A DNA stretch of 64,000 bases, taken from Paractinoplanes durhamensis. GTDB taxonomy: Bacteria; Actinomycetota; Actinomycetes; Mycobacteriales; Micromonosporaceae. The translations under genes and the position numbers were made by a program. Shown here in pieces: positions 26,795 to 35,259 of the stretch; position 1 is the first letter of the stretch; each line of letters begins with the position of its first letter. The notes beneath the pieces are model-generated. The model was not told where the DNA came from. It ran no database searches and saw nothing but the letters and a program-made list of their open reading frames with translations. Where the stretch lies: contig NZ_BOML01000006.1 in the NCBI RefSeq assembly GCF_016862175.1, positions 248,001 to 312,000 on the forward strand, read 5' to 3'.

Positions 26795-27745
26795 ATGACT
26801 GCGACAGCGACGTCCCGGCTGTCCGCCCTGCCCGATTCCGCCGTCAACCTGCGCGCTTTCCTGCACGGACTGCCCGGGGTCGACAAGGTGGGCGTCGAGG
26901 CGAGGGCGGCCGCGCTCGGCACCCGATCGGTGAAGACGACGGCCAAGGCGCGGGCGATCGACCTGGCGATCCGGATGGTCGACCTCACCACCCTCGAGGG
27001 TGCGGACACGCCCGGCAAGGTCCGCGCGCTCTCCGCCAAGGCCCTGCGACCCGACCCTGCCGACCCGACCTGCCCGACCGTCGGCGCGATCTGCGTCTAC
27101 CCGGCCATGGTCCCGGTCGCCTACGAGGTGCTCAAGGGCTCCGGCGTGCACCTGGCCAGCGTGGCCACCGCCTTCCCGTCCGGGCAGGCGCCGCTGGACG
27201 TGAAGCTCGCCGACACCCGTGACGCGGTGGCCGGCGGCGCCGACGAGATCGACATGGTGATCAGCCGGGGCGCGTTCCTGGCCGGCGATTACGCCAAGGT
27301 CTTCGACGAGATCGTCGCGGTCAAGGAGGCGTGTGGCAGCGCCCACCTCAAGGTCATTCTGGAGACCGGCGAGCTGGCGACGTACGACAACGTCCGCCGC
27401 GCCTCCTGGCTGGCGATGCTGGCCGGCGCCGACTTCATCAAGACCTCCACCGGCAAGGTCCCGGTGGCCGCCACCCTTCCGGTCACCCTGGTCATGCTGG
27501 AGGCGGTGCGCGACTTCCGGGCTCAGACCGGCCGGCAGATCGGCGTGAAGCCGGCCGGCGGCATCCGCACGACCAAGGACGCCATCAAATACCTGGTGCT
27601 GATCAACGAGACGGTCGGCGACGACTGGCTGAGCCCCGACTGGTTCCGGTTCGGTGCCTCGTCGCTGCTCAACGACCTGCTCATGCAGCGCACCAAGCTC
27701 ACCACCGGCCACTACGCCGGCCCCGACTACTTCACGCTGGACTGA
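26795..27745 (+). CDS. deoC: Deoxyribose-phosphate aldolase
   Basis: 316 residues. The Schiff-base lysine lies in DFIKTSTGK, and GVKPAGGIRTTKDA holds the second catalytic lysine. The enzyme splits 2-deoxyribose-5-phosphate into acetaldehyde and glyceraldehyde-3-phosphate. The N-terminal extension of about 80 residues before the barrel is usual in the longer actinobacterial/eukaryotic-type DeoC. It is the first gene of a three-gene operon with two aldehyde dehydrogenase genes. Confidence 0.95.
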   Translation: MTATATSRLSALPDSAVNLRAFLHGLPGVDKVGVEARAAALGTRSVKTTAKARAIDLAIRMVDLTTLEGADTPGKVRALSAKALRPDPADPTCPTVGAICVYPAMVPVAYEVLKGSGVHLASVATAFPSGQAPLDVKLADTRDAVAGGADEIDMVISRGAFLAGDYAKVFDEIVAVKEACGSAHLKVILETGELATYDNVRRASWLAMLAGADFIKTSTGKVPVAATLPVTLVMLEAVRDFRAQTGRQIGVKPAGGIRTTKDAIKYLVLINETVGDDWLSPDWFRFGASSLLNDLLMQRTKLTTGHYAGPDYFTLD

Positions 27746-27747
27746 TC

Positions 27748-29166
27748 ATGTTCGAGTACGCTCCGGCACCCGAGTCCCGCTCGGTCGTCACGATCCAGCC
27801 CTCCTACGGCCTGTTCATCGACGGCGACTTCACCCCCGGCAAGGACGTCTTCAAGACGATCAACCCGGCCACCGAGGAGGTCCTGTCCGAGGTGGCGCTC
27901 GGCGCTCCCGAGGACGTCGACCGCGCCGTGGCCGCCGCCCGCCGCGCCTTCGCGACGTGGTCCGCCCTGCCCGGCGCCGAGCGGGCCAAATACCTGTTCC
28001 GGATCGCCCGGATCATCCAGGAGCGCTCCCGCGAGCTGGCCGTCCTCGAGTCGCTCGACAACGGCAAGCCGATCAAGGAGACCCGCGACGTCGACCTGCC
28101 GCTGGTCGCCGCGCACTTCTTCTACTACGCCGGCTGGGCCGACAAGCTGCAATATGCGGGCTTCGGCCCCGACCCCAGGCCGGTCGGCGTCGCCGGCCAG
28201 GTCATCCCGTGGAACTTCCCGCTGCTGATGCTGGCCTGGAAGATCGCGCCGGCGCTGGCGGCCGGCAACACGGTGGTGCTCAAGCCGGCCGAGACCACGC
28301 CGCTCTCCGCGCTGTTCTTCGCCGACGTCTGCCGCCAGGCCGACCTGCCGCCGGGCGTGGTCAACATCGTGACCGGCGCCGGCGACACGGGTCGCTACCT
28401 GGTCGAGCACCCCGGCATCGACAAGGTCGCCTTCACCGGTTCGACCGAGGTGGGCCGGCAGATCGCCCGCTCGGTGGCCGGCACCGGCAAGCGGCTCACC
28501 CTGGAGCTGGGTGGCAAGGCCGCCAACATCGTCTTCGACGACGCGCCGATCGACCAGGCGGTCGAGGGCATCGTGAACGGCATCTTCTTCAACCAGGGCC
28601 ACGTGTGCTGCGCCGGGTCGCGCCTGCTGGTCCAGGAGTCGATCGCCGAGGAGTTGCTCGACTCGCTCAAGCGCCGGATGGCCACGCTGCGGGTCGGCGA
28701 CCCGCTCGACAAGAACACCGATGTCGGCGCGATCAACTCGGCCGCCCAGCTCGCCCGAATTACCGAATTGTCGGAAATTGGAAGCGAAGAGGGCGCCGAA
28801 CGCTGGTCGCCAGAATGTTCGCTGCCCGATCGCGGCTTCTGGTTCGCCCCGACGATCTTCACCGGAGTGACCCAGGCGCACCGGATCGCCCGCGAGGAGA
28901 TCTTCGGCCCGGTCCTGTCGGTGCTGACCTTCCGGACCCCGGCCGAGGCGATCGAAAAGGCCAACAACACGCCGTACGGACTCTCGGCCGGCATCTGGTC
29001 CGAAAAGGGCTCCCGGATCCTGGCCGTCGCCGACAAGCTGCGGGCCGGCGTGGTCTGGGCCAACACGTTCAACAAGTTCGACCCCACGTCGCCGTTCGGC
29101 GGTTACAAGGAGTCCGGTTACGGTCGCGAAGGCGGCCGCCACGGCCTGGAGGCGTACCTTGCCTAA
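27748..29166 (+). CDS. NAD-dependent aldehyde dehydrogenase
   Basis: 472 residues, starting 2 bases after the deoC stop. Complete ALDH: VIPWNFPLLMLAWK, FTGSTEVGRQIA, catalytic Glu in LELGGKAANIV and catalytic Cys in GHVCCAGSRL. Cosubstrate binding is conserved (KPAETTPLSA). Its place after deoC suggests oxidation of acetaldehyde from DeoC to acetate. A segment around residues 330-360 (ELSEIGSEEGAERWSPECSL) is shorter than in many relatives but the frame is intact. Confidence 0.9.
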   Translation: MFEYAPAPESRSVVTIQPSYGLFIDGDFTPGKDVFKTINPATEEVLSEVALGAPEDVDRAVAAARRAFATWSALPGAERAKYLFRIARIIQERSRELAVLESLDNGKPIKETRDVDLPLVAAHFFYYAGWADKLQYAGFGPDPRPVGVAGQVIPWNFPLLMLAWKIAPALAAGNTVVLKPAETTPLSALFFADVCRQADLPPGVVNIVTGAGDTGRYLVEHPGIDKVAFTGSTEVGRQIARSVAGTGKRLTLELGGKAANIVFDDAPIDQAVEGIVNGIFFNQGHVCCAGSRLLVQESIAEELLDSLKRRMATLRVGDPLDKNTDVGAINSAAQLARITELSEIGSEEGAERWSPECSLPDRGFWFAPTIFTGVTQAHRIAREEIFGPVLSVLTFRTPAEAIEKANNTPYGLSAGIWSEKGSRILAVADKLRAGVVWANTFNKFDPTSPFGGYKESGYGREGGRHGLEAYLA

Positions 29167-29995
29167 GTCACCGAAGGCGGCTCTGAAGGAGCCCACCCGT
29201 CTTTCCGTGCGAAAGACCTACAAGCTCTACATCGGCGGGTCCTTCCCGCGCAGCGAGTCAGGACGGACCTATCTCGTGGACGGCGACAACGTGGCCCTCG
29301 CCTCCCGTAAGGACGCCCGGGACGCGGTCGTCGCGGCCCGCGCGGCCCAGCCCAAGTGGGCCGCCGCCACCGCCTACAACCGCGGCCAGGTGGTCTACCG
29401 GATCGCCGAGATGGTCGAGGCCCGCCGGGCCGAGTTCACCGCGCTCGGCGTCCCCGCCGACGAGGTGACCGCCGCGATCGACCGCCTGGTCTGGTATGCG
29501 GGCTGGTCCGACAAGATCGCCCAGGTGACCGGCAGTGCCAACCCGGTGGCCGGCCCCTACTTCAACCTCTCCTCGCCCGAGCCCACCGGCGTGATCGGCG
29601 TGATCGCGCCGCCGTCGCTGCTCGGCCTGGTCAGTGTGGTCGCCCCGGCGATCGTGACCGGAAACACCGTGGTCGCCCTCGCGGCCGGCCCGCAGGTGGC
29701 GGTCACCCTCGCCGAGGTGCTGGCCACCTCCGACGTGCCCGGCGGCGTGGTGAACATCCTCACCGGACACGCCGCCGAGACCGCGCCCTGGCTCGCCTCG
29801 CACGACGACGTCAACGGTCTCGACCTGACCGCGGTCGACGACGCGGAGCTCGCCACCGAGCTGGAGCGGGCCGCCGCGGGCACGCTCAAGCGGGTCCGGC
29901 GGCCCGGCAGCGGCGACTTCACCGGTGATCCGGGGACGGCGCCGATGACCGCGTTCCTGGAGACGAAGACGGTCTGGCACCCCAAGGGTTTCTGA
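29159..29995 (+). CDS. Aldehyde-dehydrogenase-like protein lacking the catalytic domain
   Basis: 278 residues against about 470 for the family. Only the NAD-binding part is present (TGVIGVIAPPSLLGL; ALAAGPQVAVTLAEVL; PGGVVNILTG); no catalytic cysteine domain follows, and the glutamate motif is lost. The TTG start overlaps the previous gene by 8 bases and has GGAGG 6 bases upstream, so it is actively coupled. The frame has no break, so it looks like a maintained pseudoenzyme, possibly an interaction partner of the upstream dehydrogenase, rather than a decaying pseudogene. Confidence 0.75.
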   Translation: MPKSPKAALKEPTRLSVRKTYKLYIGGSFPRSESGRTYLVDGDNVALASRKDARDAVVAARAAQPKWAAATAYNRGQVVYRIAEMVEARRAEFTALGVPADEVTAAIDRLVWYAGWSDKIAQVTGSANPVAGPYFNLSSPEPTGVIGVIAPPSLLGLVSVVAPAIVTGNTVVALAAGPQVAVTLAEVLATSDVPGGVVNILTGHAAETAPWLASHDDVNGLDLTAVDDAELATELERAAAGTLKRVRRPGSGDFTGDPGTAPMTAFLETKTVWHPKGF

Positions 29996-30113
29996 CCGCC
30001 GGACGTCGGCCGATGCGGAATCACGGGGGACGGCCTGCCAGCTCTCAGGAGGGCACACTAGGGTGTGTCGGCAGAATCACCGTCCAACCGTCCGAATCAT
30101 CCCGGAGGTCACC

Positions 30114-30974
30114 GTGGCCAGCCAGTCCGACGAGTCCGAGAAGTCCGCAACGGGCCTCTCCGGCCAGGACCTCTGGGAAGAAGTCCGGATCGAACCGGTC
30201 GAAATCGCCCTGCCCGGCGGCGTCGGCCTGACCCTGCGGGCATTCCGCAAGGCCTCCGAGCTGACCCCGACCGAGGTCGTCATCGACGAGGACGACCCGT
30301 TCGAGGCGCGCAAGAAGCGCCTGGCCGCGGAGGACGAGGAAGAGGTCATCGCCGACGACGAGTTCTCGGCGCTGCTCACCGAGGGCGAGGTCGACCAGGC
30401 GGTCGACGAGGACGCGAAGGCGGCGTCCGAGGAGCCCGACCCCGAAGACTTCGAGGACGAAGCGGTCGAGGAGGACGAGGCGGCCGACGAGGACGTCCCG
30501 ATGTTCCTGAGCCACAAGGGCAAGCTGCTCGCGTTCAAGACGCCGGAGTCGCTGGTCTCCTTCATTCGTTCGGGTGCACCGCACGACCTCGCACAACTCG
30601 ACAGCTGGGGCACCCTGGCCGAGCGGGTACAGTCGACCGACATCGACCCGCAGGCGGACGACCGCTACGAGCTCGACCTCGTGGTGGAAAACCTGCGTGG
30701 CGGGCACGACAGCTGGGACCTTCCGCTGCTCATCGCGGCCGGCGAGGTGGCCCGCGACCTGGGCTACGCCCTCCGGCTCAAGCCGGTGATCCTGGCCCTG
30801 TCGCCCGGCTCGCCGCTCGACGATCTGGACGATTCCCTCCGGACGACGGAAAGCGGTGGCATGGGCGGATTCTTCGGTCGCCGCCGATTGAAGAAAATCG
30901 GGGCACAACAGGCAAGTCTCGGCTGGCGCTCGGTAATCGGCAAGATCTCTGCCGCTGTGGACTGGCGCGACTGA
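30114..30974 (+). CDS. Acidic conserved protein, function unknown
   Basis: 286 residues. The GTG has GGAGG 5 bases upstream. Residues about 60-125 are extremely acidic (DEDAKAASEEPDPEDFEDEA). A folded C-terminal half follows (MFLSHKGKLLAFKTPESLVSF; DRYELDLVVENLRGG; LLIAAGEVARDLGYALRLKP) and ends in a basic loop with GGFFGRRRLKKIG. No membrane span or catalytic motif. It immediately precedes the IS110-like/CvnA-tail gene in the same direction, 115 bases away, so a shared role is possible. Confidence 0.65.
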   Translation: MASQSDESEKSATGLSGQDLWEEVRIEPVEIALPGGVGLTLRAFRKASELTPTEVVIDEDDPFEARKKRLAAEDEEEVIADDEFSALLTEGEVDQAVDEDAKAASEEPDPEDFEDEAVEEDEAADEDVPMFLSHKGKLLAFKTPESLVSFIRSGAPHDLAQLDSWGTLAERVQSTDIDPQADDRYELDLVVENLRGGHDSWDLPLLIAAGEVARDLGYALRLKPVILALSPGSPLDDLDDSLRTTESGGMGGFFGRRRLKKIGAQQASLGWRSVIGKISAAVDWRD

Positions 30975-31089
30975 CCCCTCAACAGGGACCATCAGTGCTT
31001 GGCCAAAATGCAATGAGACTTTGACCTGCGCGGCCCCATGACTCATGGTGGGTCCCGAACAAAGTTTCACCGGGGAGGAGGACGACGCC

Positions 31090-33486
31090 GTGGCGCTCGT
31101 GCGCGTGTACTGCGGTCTCGCGTCGGCTGATGAAACGGTGCGCTCGGCCTCGGCCGCGCGGCTGACCATCGCCGTGGTGGATGACGCAGGCCGACTGCTC
31201 GGTGTTCACGAGATCAGCGACGACCCGGGCGGCTACGCCGAGCTGGGCATGCTGCTCGTGGAGCGGACGAGTGGATTCACCGACGCCGCGGTCGCCGCCG
31301 ACAGCGACGATCACCTGGTGACGTCGCTGCTCATCGCGGCGGGCCGTCCCCTGGTGGTCACCGACGACGACACCACCGACGACTTCGCCGAGCGCTTCGC
31401 CGACGACGACTCGGTCGAGGAGATGCAGGCCCCGCCGGCCGCTCGCCGGGCCGCCGGCCTGGCCCGGGCGTTGCAGGCCGGGGCCATCGCCGCGACCAAC
31501 CAGATGGCCCCGCGCGAGCTGGTCAGTTACAAGCCGGTGCTGGCCGCGCACGTGGCCCTCCTCGGCGGCCGGCAGGCGACCGCGATGGCGCTGCGCGAGG
31601 TCCTCCGCGAGCTCTACCCGGCGGCCCTGCGGGCGTTCACCGACCCGGCCCACCCGCTGGCCCTCGCCGTGCTCGACGCGCTGCCCGAGCCGGGCCGGCT
31701 CACCGCGCAGGGCGACCCCGAGCGGGTGGCCGAGCAGGTCGCCGCCGAGCTGATCCGCTCCGGCGCCGGCTCCGACGACGAGATCATCGCGGCCGTCACC
31801 GCGCTGCACGTGGCGATAAGCGAGTCGCCGCGCCGTGGCGGGGTCAACAAGTCGCTGGCCCCCGCGGCCGCCGAGACGGTCCGCAAGGCCATCGCGGCGG
31901 TCCGTGCCTGCGACGCCGCCTGCGCCTCGCTGATCGGCACGATCGCGGCCCGCAGCAGCACCGCGGCCGGCTCGACCCGGCGCCGCGCGGAGGCAGCACC
32001 GCTGCAGTCCGTGCCCGACGCCCGCCTGACCCGGCGCACCCGGCGCGATCCGATCAGCGACGGCAGCCCGGTCATCCCGCAGCCGATGAATGCTCCGCCG
32101 ACCGCACCCGACCCGGTGGCCCCGCCGCCGCTGGCCCCGCGCCCGGTCACCCCGCCGCCGGTCGCGCCCGCGGCCGCCGCGGCCTTCCCCAACCGCGCTC
32201 CGGTGCCCGGCAACCGCCCGGTGTCGGTGCCCCCGCCGCCGCCCGGCATGACGCCGATCACACCCGGTTCCCGCCCGGTCTCCGGTGGCCGCAGCCCGGC
32301 CTCGGCACCGCCGCCGCCCGGCTTCGGGCCGGCCTCCGCGTCGCCGGCACCCGGGTTCGGGCCGTCGTCCGCGCCGTCGCCCGGCTTCGGGCCCTCGTCC
32401 GCACCGCCGCCCGGCTTCGGGCCGTCGTCCGCGCCGCCGTCGTCCGCGCCGCCGTCGCCCGGGTTCTCCTCGCCCGGCTACCCGCCGCCGTCCGCACCGC
32501 TGTCCCCGGCCGCGTCCGTGTCGCCCGCCGAGAGTGGACAGCCGTTCCGGGCGACGCTGACCAACGCCGCGATCAACAGCGTTCGCGCCGAGCGGCAGCG
32601 CACGGTCATCCCGCCGCGTCCCGGCCGCGCCGCGCCCGCACCGGGCAGCGCCACCGACTATTCTTCGCTGCCGATGCCGGCGCCGCGTCCGGAGCCGTCC
32701 GAGCCCGGCTCCCGGGCCAACTGGCCGATGATGAACCCGGGTGCCGACGACCTGCCGGTCCCGGCCGCCTCGTCCTCGATCAGCGCCCCGCCCTCCGCCG
32801 ACACCGGCCGGGTCAAGCCGCCGTGGCAGGACATGCCGAAGGAGCCGCCGGCCCTGCGCCTGGTGGAGCCGCGCATCGGCAACAGCCTCGACGCCACCGT
32901 GGCCGATCTGCCGCCGGTCGGCGACCCGCCGTCGCTGCGCCTGGTCGAGGGCGCCGCCCGCCGCCGCAACGGCAACAACGGCACGATCTCCAGCTCCGGC
33001 ACCACACTGACCGCGCTCGACCGCAGCACCGCGCCGCCGGTTCCGTCCGACGGCAGCGACGGTGACCTGCTGATCTTCGCGGCCGCCCGGTCGGCCTGGT
33101 TCACCGGCCACACCGACCAGACGCCTGACATGGATTGGGCCAACGCGAACGACAGCGGATGGCAGGCCGCCGAGCGTGCCGCCACCCCGGAGATCGCCGC
33201 CGAGACGCCCGCGGGCCTGCCCAAGCGCGTCCCCCAGGCCAACCTGGTCCCCGGTTCGCCGCTGCGTGACGAGCGCCCGCTGCGCATCGTCCGCGACGCG
33301 GCGAGCATCGCCGCGCACACCACCGGCTACTTCCGTGGCTGGCGCCGCGGTCAGGAGATCGGCGGGTTCGCGATGGGTGGCCGGCCGGGCCGCGAGTCGG
33401 CCGGCGGCTGGGACTTCACCCGGGACCGGGAAGGCGCGGACGACTACCGCAACAACAACGACAACGCGAACTCCAACTCTCGCTAG
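31090..33486 (+). CDS. Large proline-rich protein: IS110-like N-domain plus CvnA-type C-terminal tail
   Basis: 798 residues from the GTG at 31090, chosen for GGAGGAGG 8 bases upstream; an ATG at 31045 would add 15 residues. Residues 1-220 resemble the DEDD domain of IS110 transposases (VYCGL..., a beta strand with DAGRLLGVHEI, then LREVLRELYPAALRAF and ALAVLDALPEPGRL), but the first catalytic Asp is replaced (GLASADE) and the second IS110 domain is missing. A 300-residue Pro/Ser-rich linker has repeats of PGFGPSSAP. The last 130 residues match the tail of CvnA: SAWF, GWQAA, GLPKR.P.A.LVPG, then a GYFRGWRRG end. Probably a domesticated protein tied to conservon signalling; this is inference. 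Confidence 0.7.
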   Translation: MALVRVYCGLASADETVRSASAARLTIAVVDDAGRLLGVHEISDDPGGYAELGMLLVERTSGFTDAAVAADSDDHLVTSLLIAAGRPLVVTDDDTTDDFAERFADDDSVEEMQAPPAARRAAGLARALQAGAIAATNQMAPRELVSYKPVLAAHVALLGGRQATAMALREVLRELYPAALRAFTDPAHPLALAVLDALPEPGRLTAQGDPERVAEQVAAELIRSGAGSDDEIIAAVTALHVAISESPRRGGVNKSLAPAAAETVRKAIAAVRACDAACASLIGTIAARSSTAAGSTRRRAEAAPLQSVPDARLTRRTRRDPISDGSPVIPQPMNAPPTAPDPVAPPPLAPRPVTPPPVAPAAAAAFPNRAPVPGNRPVSVPPPPPGMTPITPGSRPVSGGRSPASAPPPPGFGPASASPAPGFGPSSAPSPGFGPSSAPPPGFGPSSAPPSSAPPSPGFSSPGYPPPSAPLSPAASVSPAESGQPFRATLTNAAINSVRAERQRTVIPPRPGRAAPAPGSATDYSSLPMPAPRPEPSEPGSRANWPMMNPGADDLPVPAASSSISAPPSADTGRVKPPWQDMPKEPPALRLVEPRIGNSLDATVADLPPVGDPPSLRLVEGAARRRNGNNGTISSSGTTLTALDRSTAPPVPSDGSDGDLLIFAAARSAWFTGHTDQTPDMDWANANDSGWQAAERAATPEIAAETPAGLPKRVPQANLVPGSPLRDERPLRIVRDAASIAAHTTGYFRGWRRGQEIGGFAMGGRPGRESAGGWDFTRDREGADDYRNNNDNANSNSR
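32310..32480 (+). repeat. Coding repeat PGFGPSSAP in the proline-rich linker
   Basis: Four to five imperfect copies of a 24-30 base unit containing cccggcttcgggccgtcg. Proline-rich repeats of this kind make extended linkers. Confidence 0.7.
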
Positions 33487-33496
33487 TCGAAGCAGC

Positions 33497-33530
33497 AAAA
33501 AGGCGGCCGCGGCATAGCGGCCGCCTTTTT
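33497..33530. terminator. Bidirectional rho-independent terminator
   Basis: Perfect 14-bp arms aaaaaggcggccgc (33497-33510) and gcggccgccttttt (33517-33530), loop ggcata, with T-tracts for both strands, between the convergent IS110-like and dehydratase-VOC genes. It is the most canonical terminator in the window. Confidence 0.92.
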
Positions 33531-33535
33531 CGTGC

Positions 33536-34186
33536 CTACTTGCGGTCCTGCCAGGTGCACAGGCAGACGCGGTTGCCCTGCGGGTCGGCCAGCACCCAGA
33601 AGCTGGGCGCCTCGGAGTCGCTCTCCAGCGTGCCGCCGGCCGCCACCGCCGCGTCGATCCGCGGCTGCACCTCGGACGGGTCGATCCACAGGTCGGGGTG
33701 CCACCGCTGCCGGGGCTCGGCGCTGCCGGACTGCTGGAACCAGATCGTCGGCAGCGCGCCGGACGGGTCGGCGACCTCCTCGTCGTAGTCGCCGGTGCGT
33801 CGCTCGAACCCCAGGATCGCCTCCCAGAACGGCGCCACCACCGCGAAATCCGGGCTGTCCAGGCCGAACTCCAGCCAGGTCAGACCGGTCGACGAGTGGG
33901 TCAGGCCGGCGTCCGCGACCAGCGCCGAGATGGTGCGGGCCAACCGCACGTCGCGCGCCGTCACCCCGCCGGTGTCATGGCTGGTGAGGCGGACGTCGAC
34001 GTGGGTGTAGCGCAGGTCGAGATCCGGATGATGATCCATCTCCTCGGCCGCCGCGCCGATCGCGTTGACCAGCGCCAGGCCGGCGGCGAAGCCACCGCTG
34101 CCGACCCGGGTCTGCAGCCCGTTGTACAGATGCGTCCAGCCCGTCAGGCCCTCGGCCGCGACCTGTTGTCCCGTCAGCTTCGTCAT
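33536..34186 (-). CDS. Pterin-4a-carbinolamine dehydratase fused to a VOC domain
   Basis: 216 residues. The N-terminal 95 residues are a 4a-hydroxytetrahydrobiopterin dehydratase (EEMDHHPDLDLRYTHVDV...GGVTARDVRLA; the HHP catalytic pair is intact). The C-terminal 110 residues are a glyoxalase/VOC-type domain (LEFGLDSPDFAVVAPFWEAILGF; PEVQPRID; FWVLADPQGNRVCL). Dehydratases recycle pterin cofactors and many serve molybdopterin or unknown roles. The next gene, an Lrp regulator, reads the same way 16 bases upstream. No aromatic amino acid hydroxylase is nearby. Confidence 0.88.
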   Translation of the reverse strand: MTKLTGQQVAAEGLTGWTHLYNGLQTRVGSGGFAAGLALVNAIGAAAEEMDHHPDLDLRYTHVDVRLTSHDTGGVTARDVRLARTISALVADAGLTHSSTGLTWLEFGLDSPDFAVVAPFWEAILGFERRTGDYDEEVADPSGALPTIWFQQSGSAEPRQRWHPDLWIDPSEVQPRIDAAVAAGGTLESDSEAPSFWVLADPQGNRVCLCTWQDRK

Positions 34187-34202
34187 GCTCCCATCCTTCC
34201 CC

Positions 34203-34685
34203 TCAGCCCCGGCTCCCGCTGCCCGTGACCGGGCCGATCCGGTGGTTGCGGATGTGCTCGTAGACGATCGACGTGCGGACGTCGGCGACCTCCGGGCGCT
34301 GGGTCAGCCGGTCGATGACGAACTCGTAGAGGCTCGCGTTGTCCGGCACCGCCACGTGCACGATGAAGTCGTCGGTGCCGGTCGTGACGTAGAGCCCGAG
34401 TGTGTCCGGCAGCATGCTGACCCACTCGCGGAAGGCCTCGATGTTGCGCCGCGACGGCGGCCGGATCCGCACCGCGATCAGCGCCTGCACCGGCCGCCCG
34501 ATGGCCGGCAGGTCGACGTCGAGGAGCGCGCCCCGGATCACCCCGCGCCGCCGCAACGCCCGGGTGCGGTCGAGCGCGGTGGTCGGCGAGACACCGACCG
34601 CCGCCGCCACCTCCCGATTGGTCTTCCGTGCATCCGACTGGAGTTCCCGCAGGATCGCCGTATCAAGTTCGTCGAGGTCAGTCAT
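34203..34685 (-). CDS. Lrp/AsnC family transcriptional regulator
   Basis: 160 residues. N-terminal HTH: LDELDTAILRELQSDARKTN, VAAAVGVSPTTALDRTRALRRRGVIRG. The C-terminal RAM domain is present (VQALIAVRIRPPSRR; GLYVTTGTDDFIVHVAVPD). It is divergent from the DUF2000 gene 100 bases away, so it probably senses an amino acid or related ligand and controls that gene. Confidence 0.92.
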   Translation of the reverse strand: MTDLDELDTAILRELQSDARKTNREVAAAVGVSPTTALDRTRALRRRGVIRGALLDVDLPAIGRPVQALIAVRIRPPSRRNIEAFREWVSMLPDTLGLYVTTGTDDFIVHVAVPDNASLYEFVIDRLTQRPEVADVRTSIVYEHIRNHRIGPVTGSGSRG

Positions 34686-34785
34686 CTGCCTCTCTCTTCC
34701 GCGATTAGTACGGATGCTTTGCAGCTATCGTATTCATCTGCCTAGCATTCTTCGCAGAGCCCGGATGAATGCACAGGGAGACAGC

Positions 34786-35247
34786 ATGACCGTCGGATTT
34801 GCCACCGAGGAGATCGACCCGAGCGCGCCGACCCGGGCCGCCCGCCTCAAGTGGGTCGTGGTGGTCGACACCGCCCTGCCCGCCGGCCGGGCCGCGAACG
34901 CCGCGATCTGCACCGCCGCCGCCACCGTCAAGGCCGTCGCCGGTCTGCTCGGCGACGACGCGATCGACGCCGACGGCAACAGCCACCCCGGCCTGCCCTG
35001 GGCCGGCTGCACGGTGCTGGCCGCCGACGCCGCCACCCTCCGCACCATCCGGGCCCGGGCCGCCGCCCGCCCCGACTTCTTCGTCGCCGACATGCCCGCG
35101 GCCGCCCAGCAGACCCGCGTCTACACCGAATACCTGACCGCCGTCGGCGAGGCGCCGGCCGACGCCCTCGACTACTACGCGGTCAGCATCGTCGGCCCCC
35201 GCAATCCGCTGGACAAGATCGTCGGCAAGCTTCCGCTGATGCCCTGA
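34786..35247 (+). CDS. DUF2000 family protein
   Basis: 153 residues with the DUF2000 pattern: KWVVVVDTALPAGRAANAAICTAAA, LLGDDAIDADGNSHPGLPW, and a C-terminal GPRNPLDKIVGKLPLMP. The fold is related to peptidyl-tRNA hydrolase II; members often lie beside Lrp regulators and their role is unknown. ATG 34786 has AGGGAG 5 bases upstream. The HAD gene follows after 12 bases. Confidence 0.85.
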   Translation: MTVGFATEEIDPSAPTRAARLKWVVVVDTALPAGRAANAAICTAAATVKAVAGLLGDDAIDADGNSHPGLPWAGCTVLAADAATLRTIRARAAARPDFFVADMPAAAQQTRVYTEYLTAVGEAPADALDYYAVSIVGPRNPLDKIVGKLPLMP

Positions 35248-35259
35248 GACCATGTCGAG

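Noticed and set aside
31090..33486. Active IS110 insertion sequence
   Set aside because: First catalytic Asp missing, no second transposase domain, no flanking repeats seen, and a long proline-rich linker with a signalling-type tail.
30979..33498. 839-codon minus-strand frame opposite the IS110-like gene
   Set aside because: Arg/Gly-rich shadow with no recognisable domain; the plus strand has a good ribosome site and conserved tail motifs.
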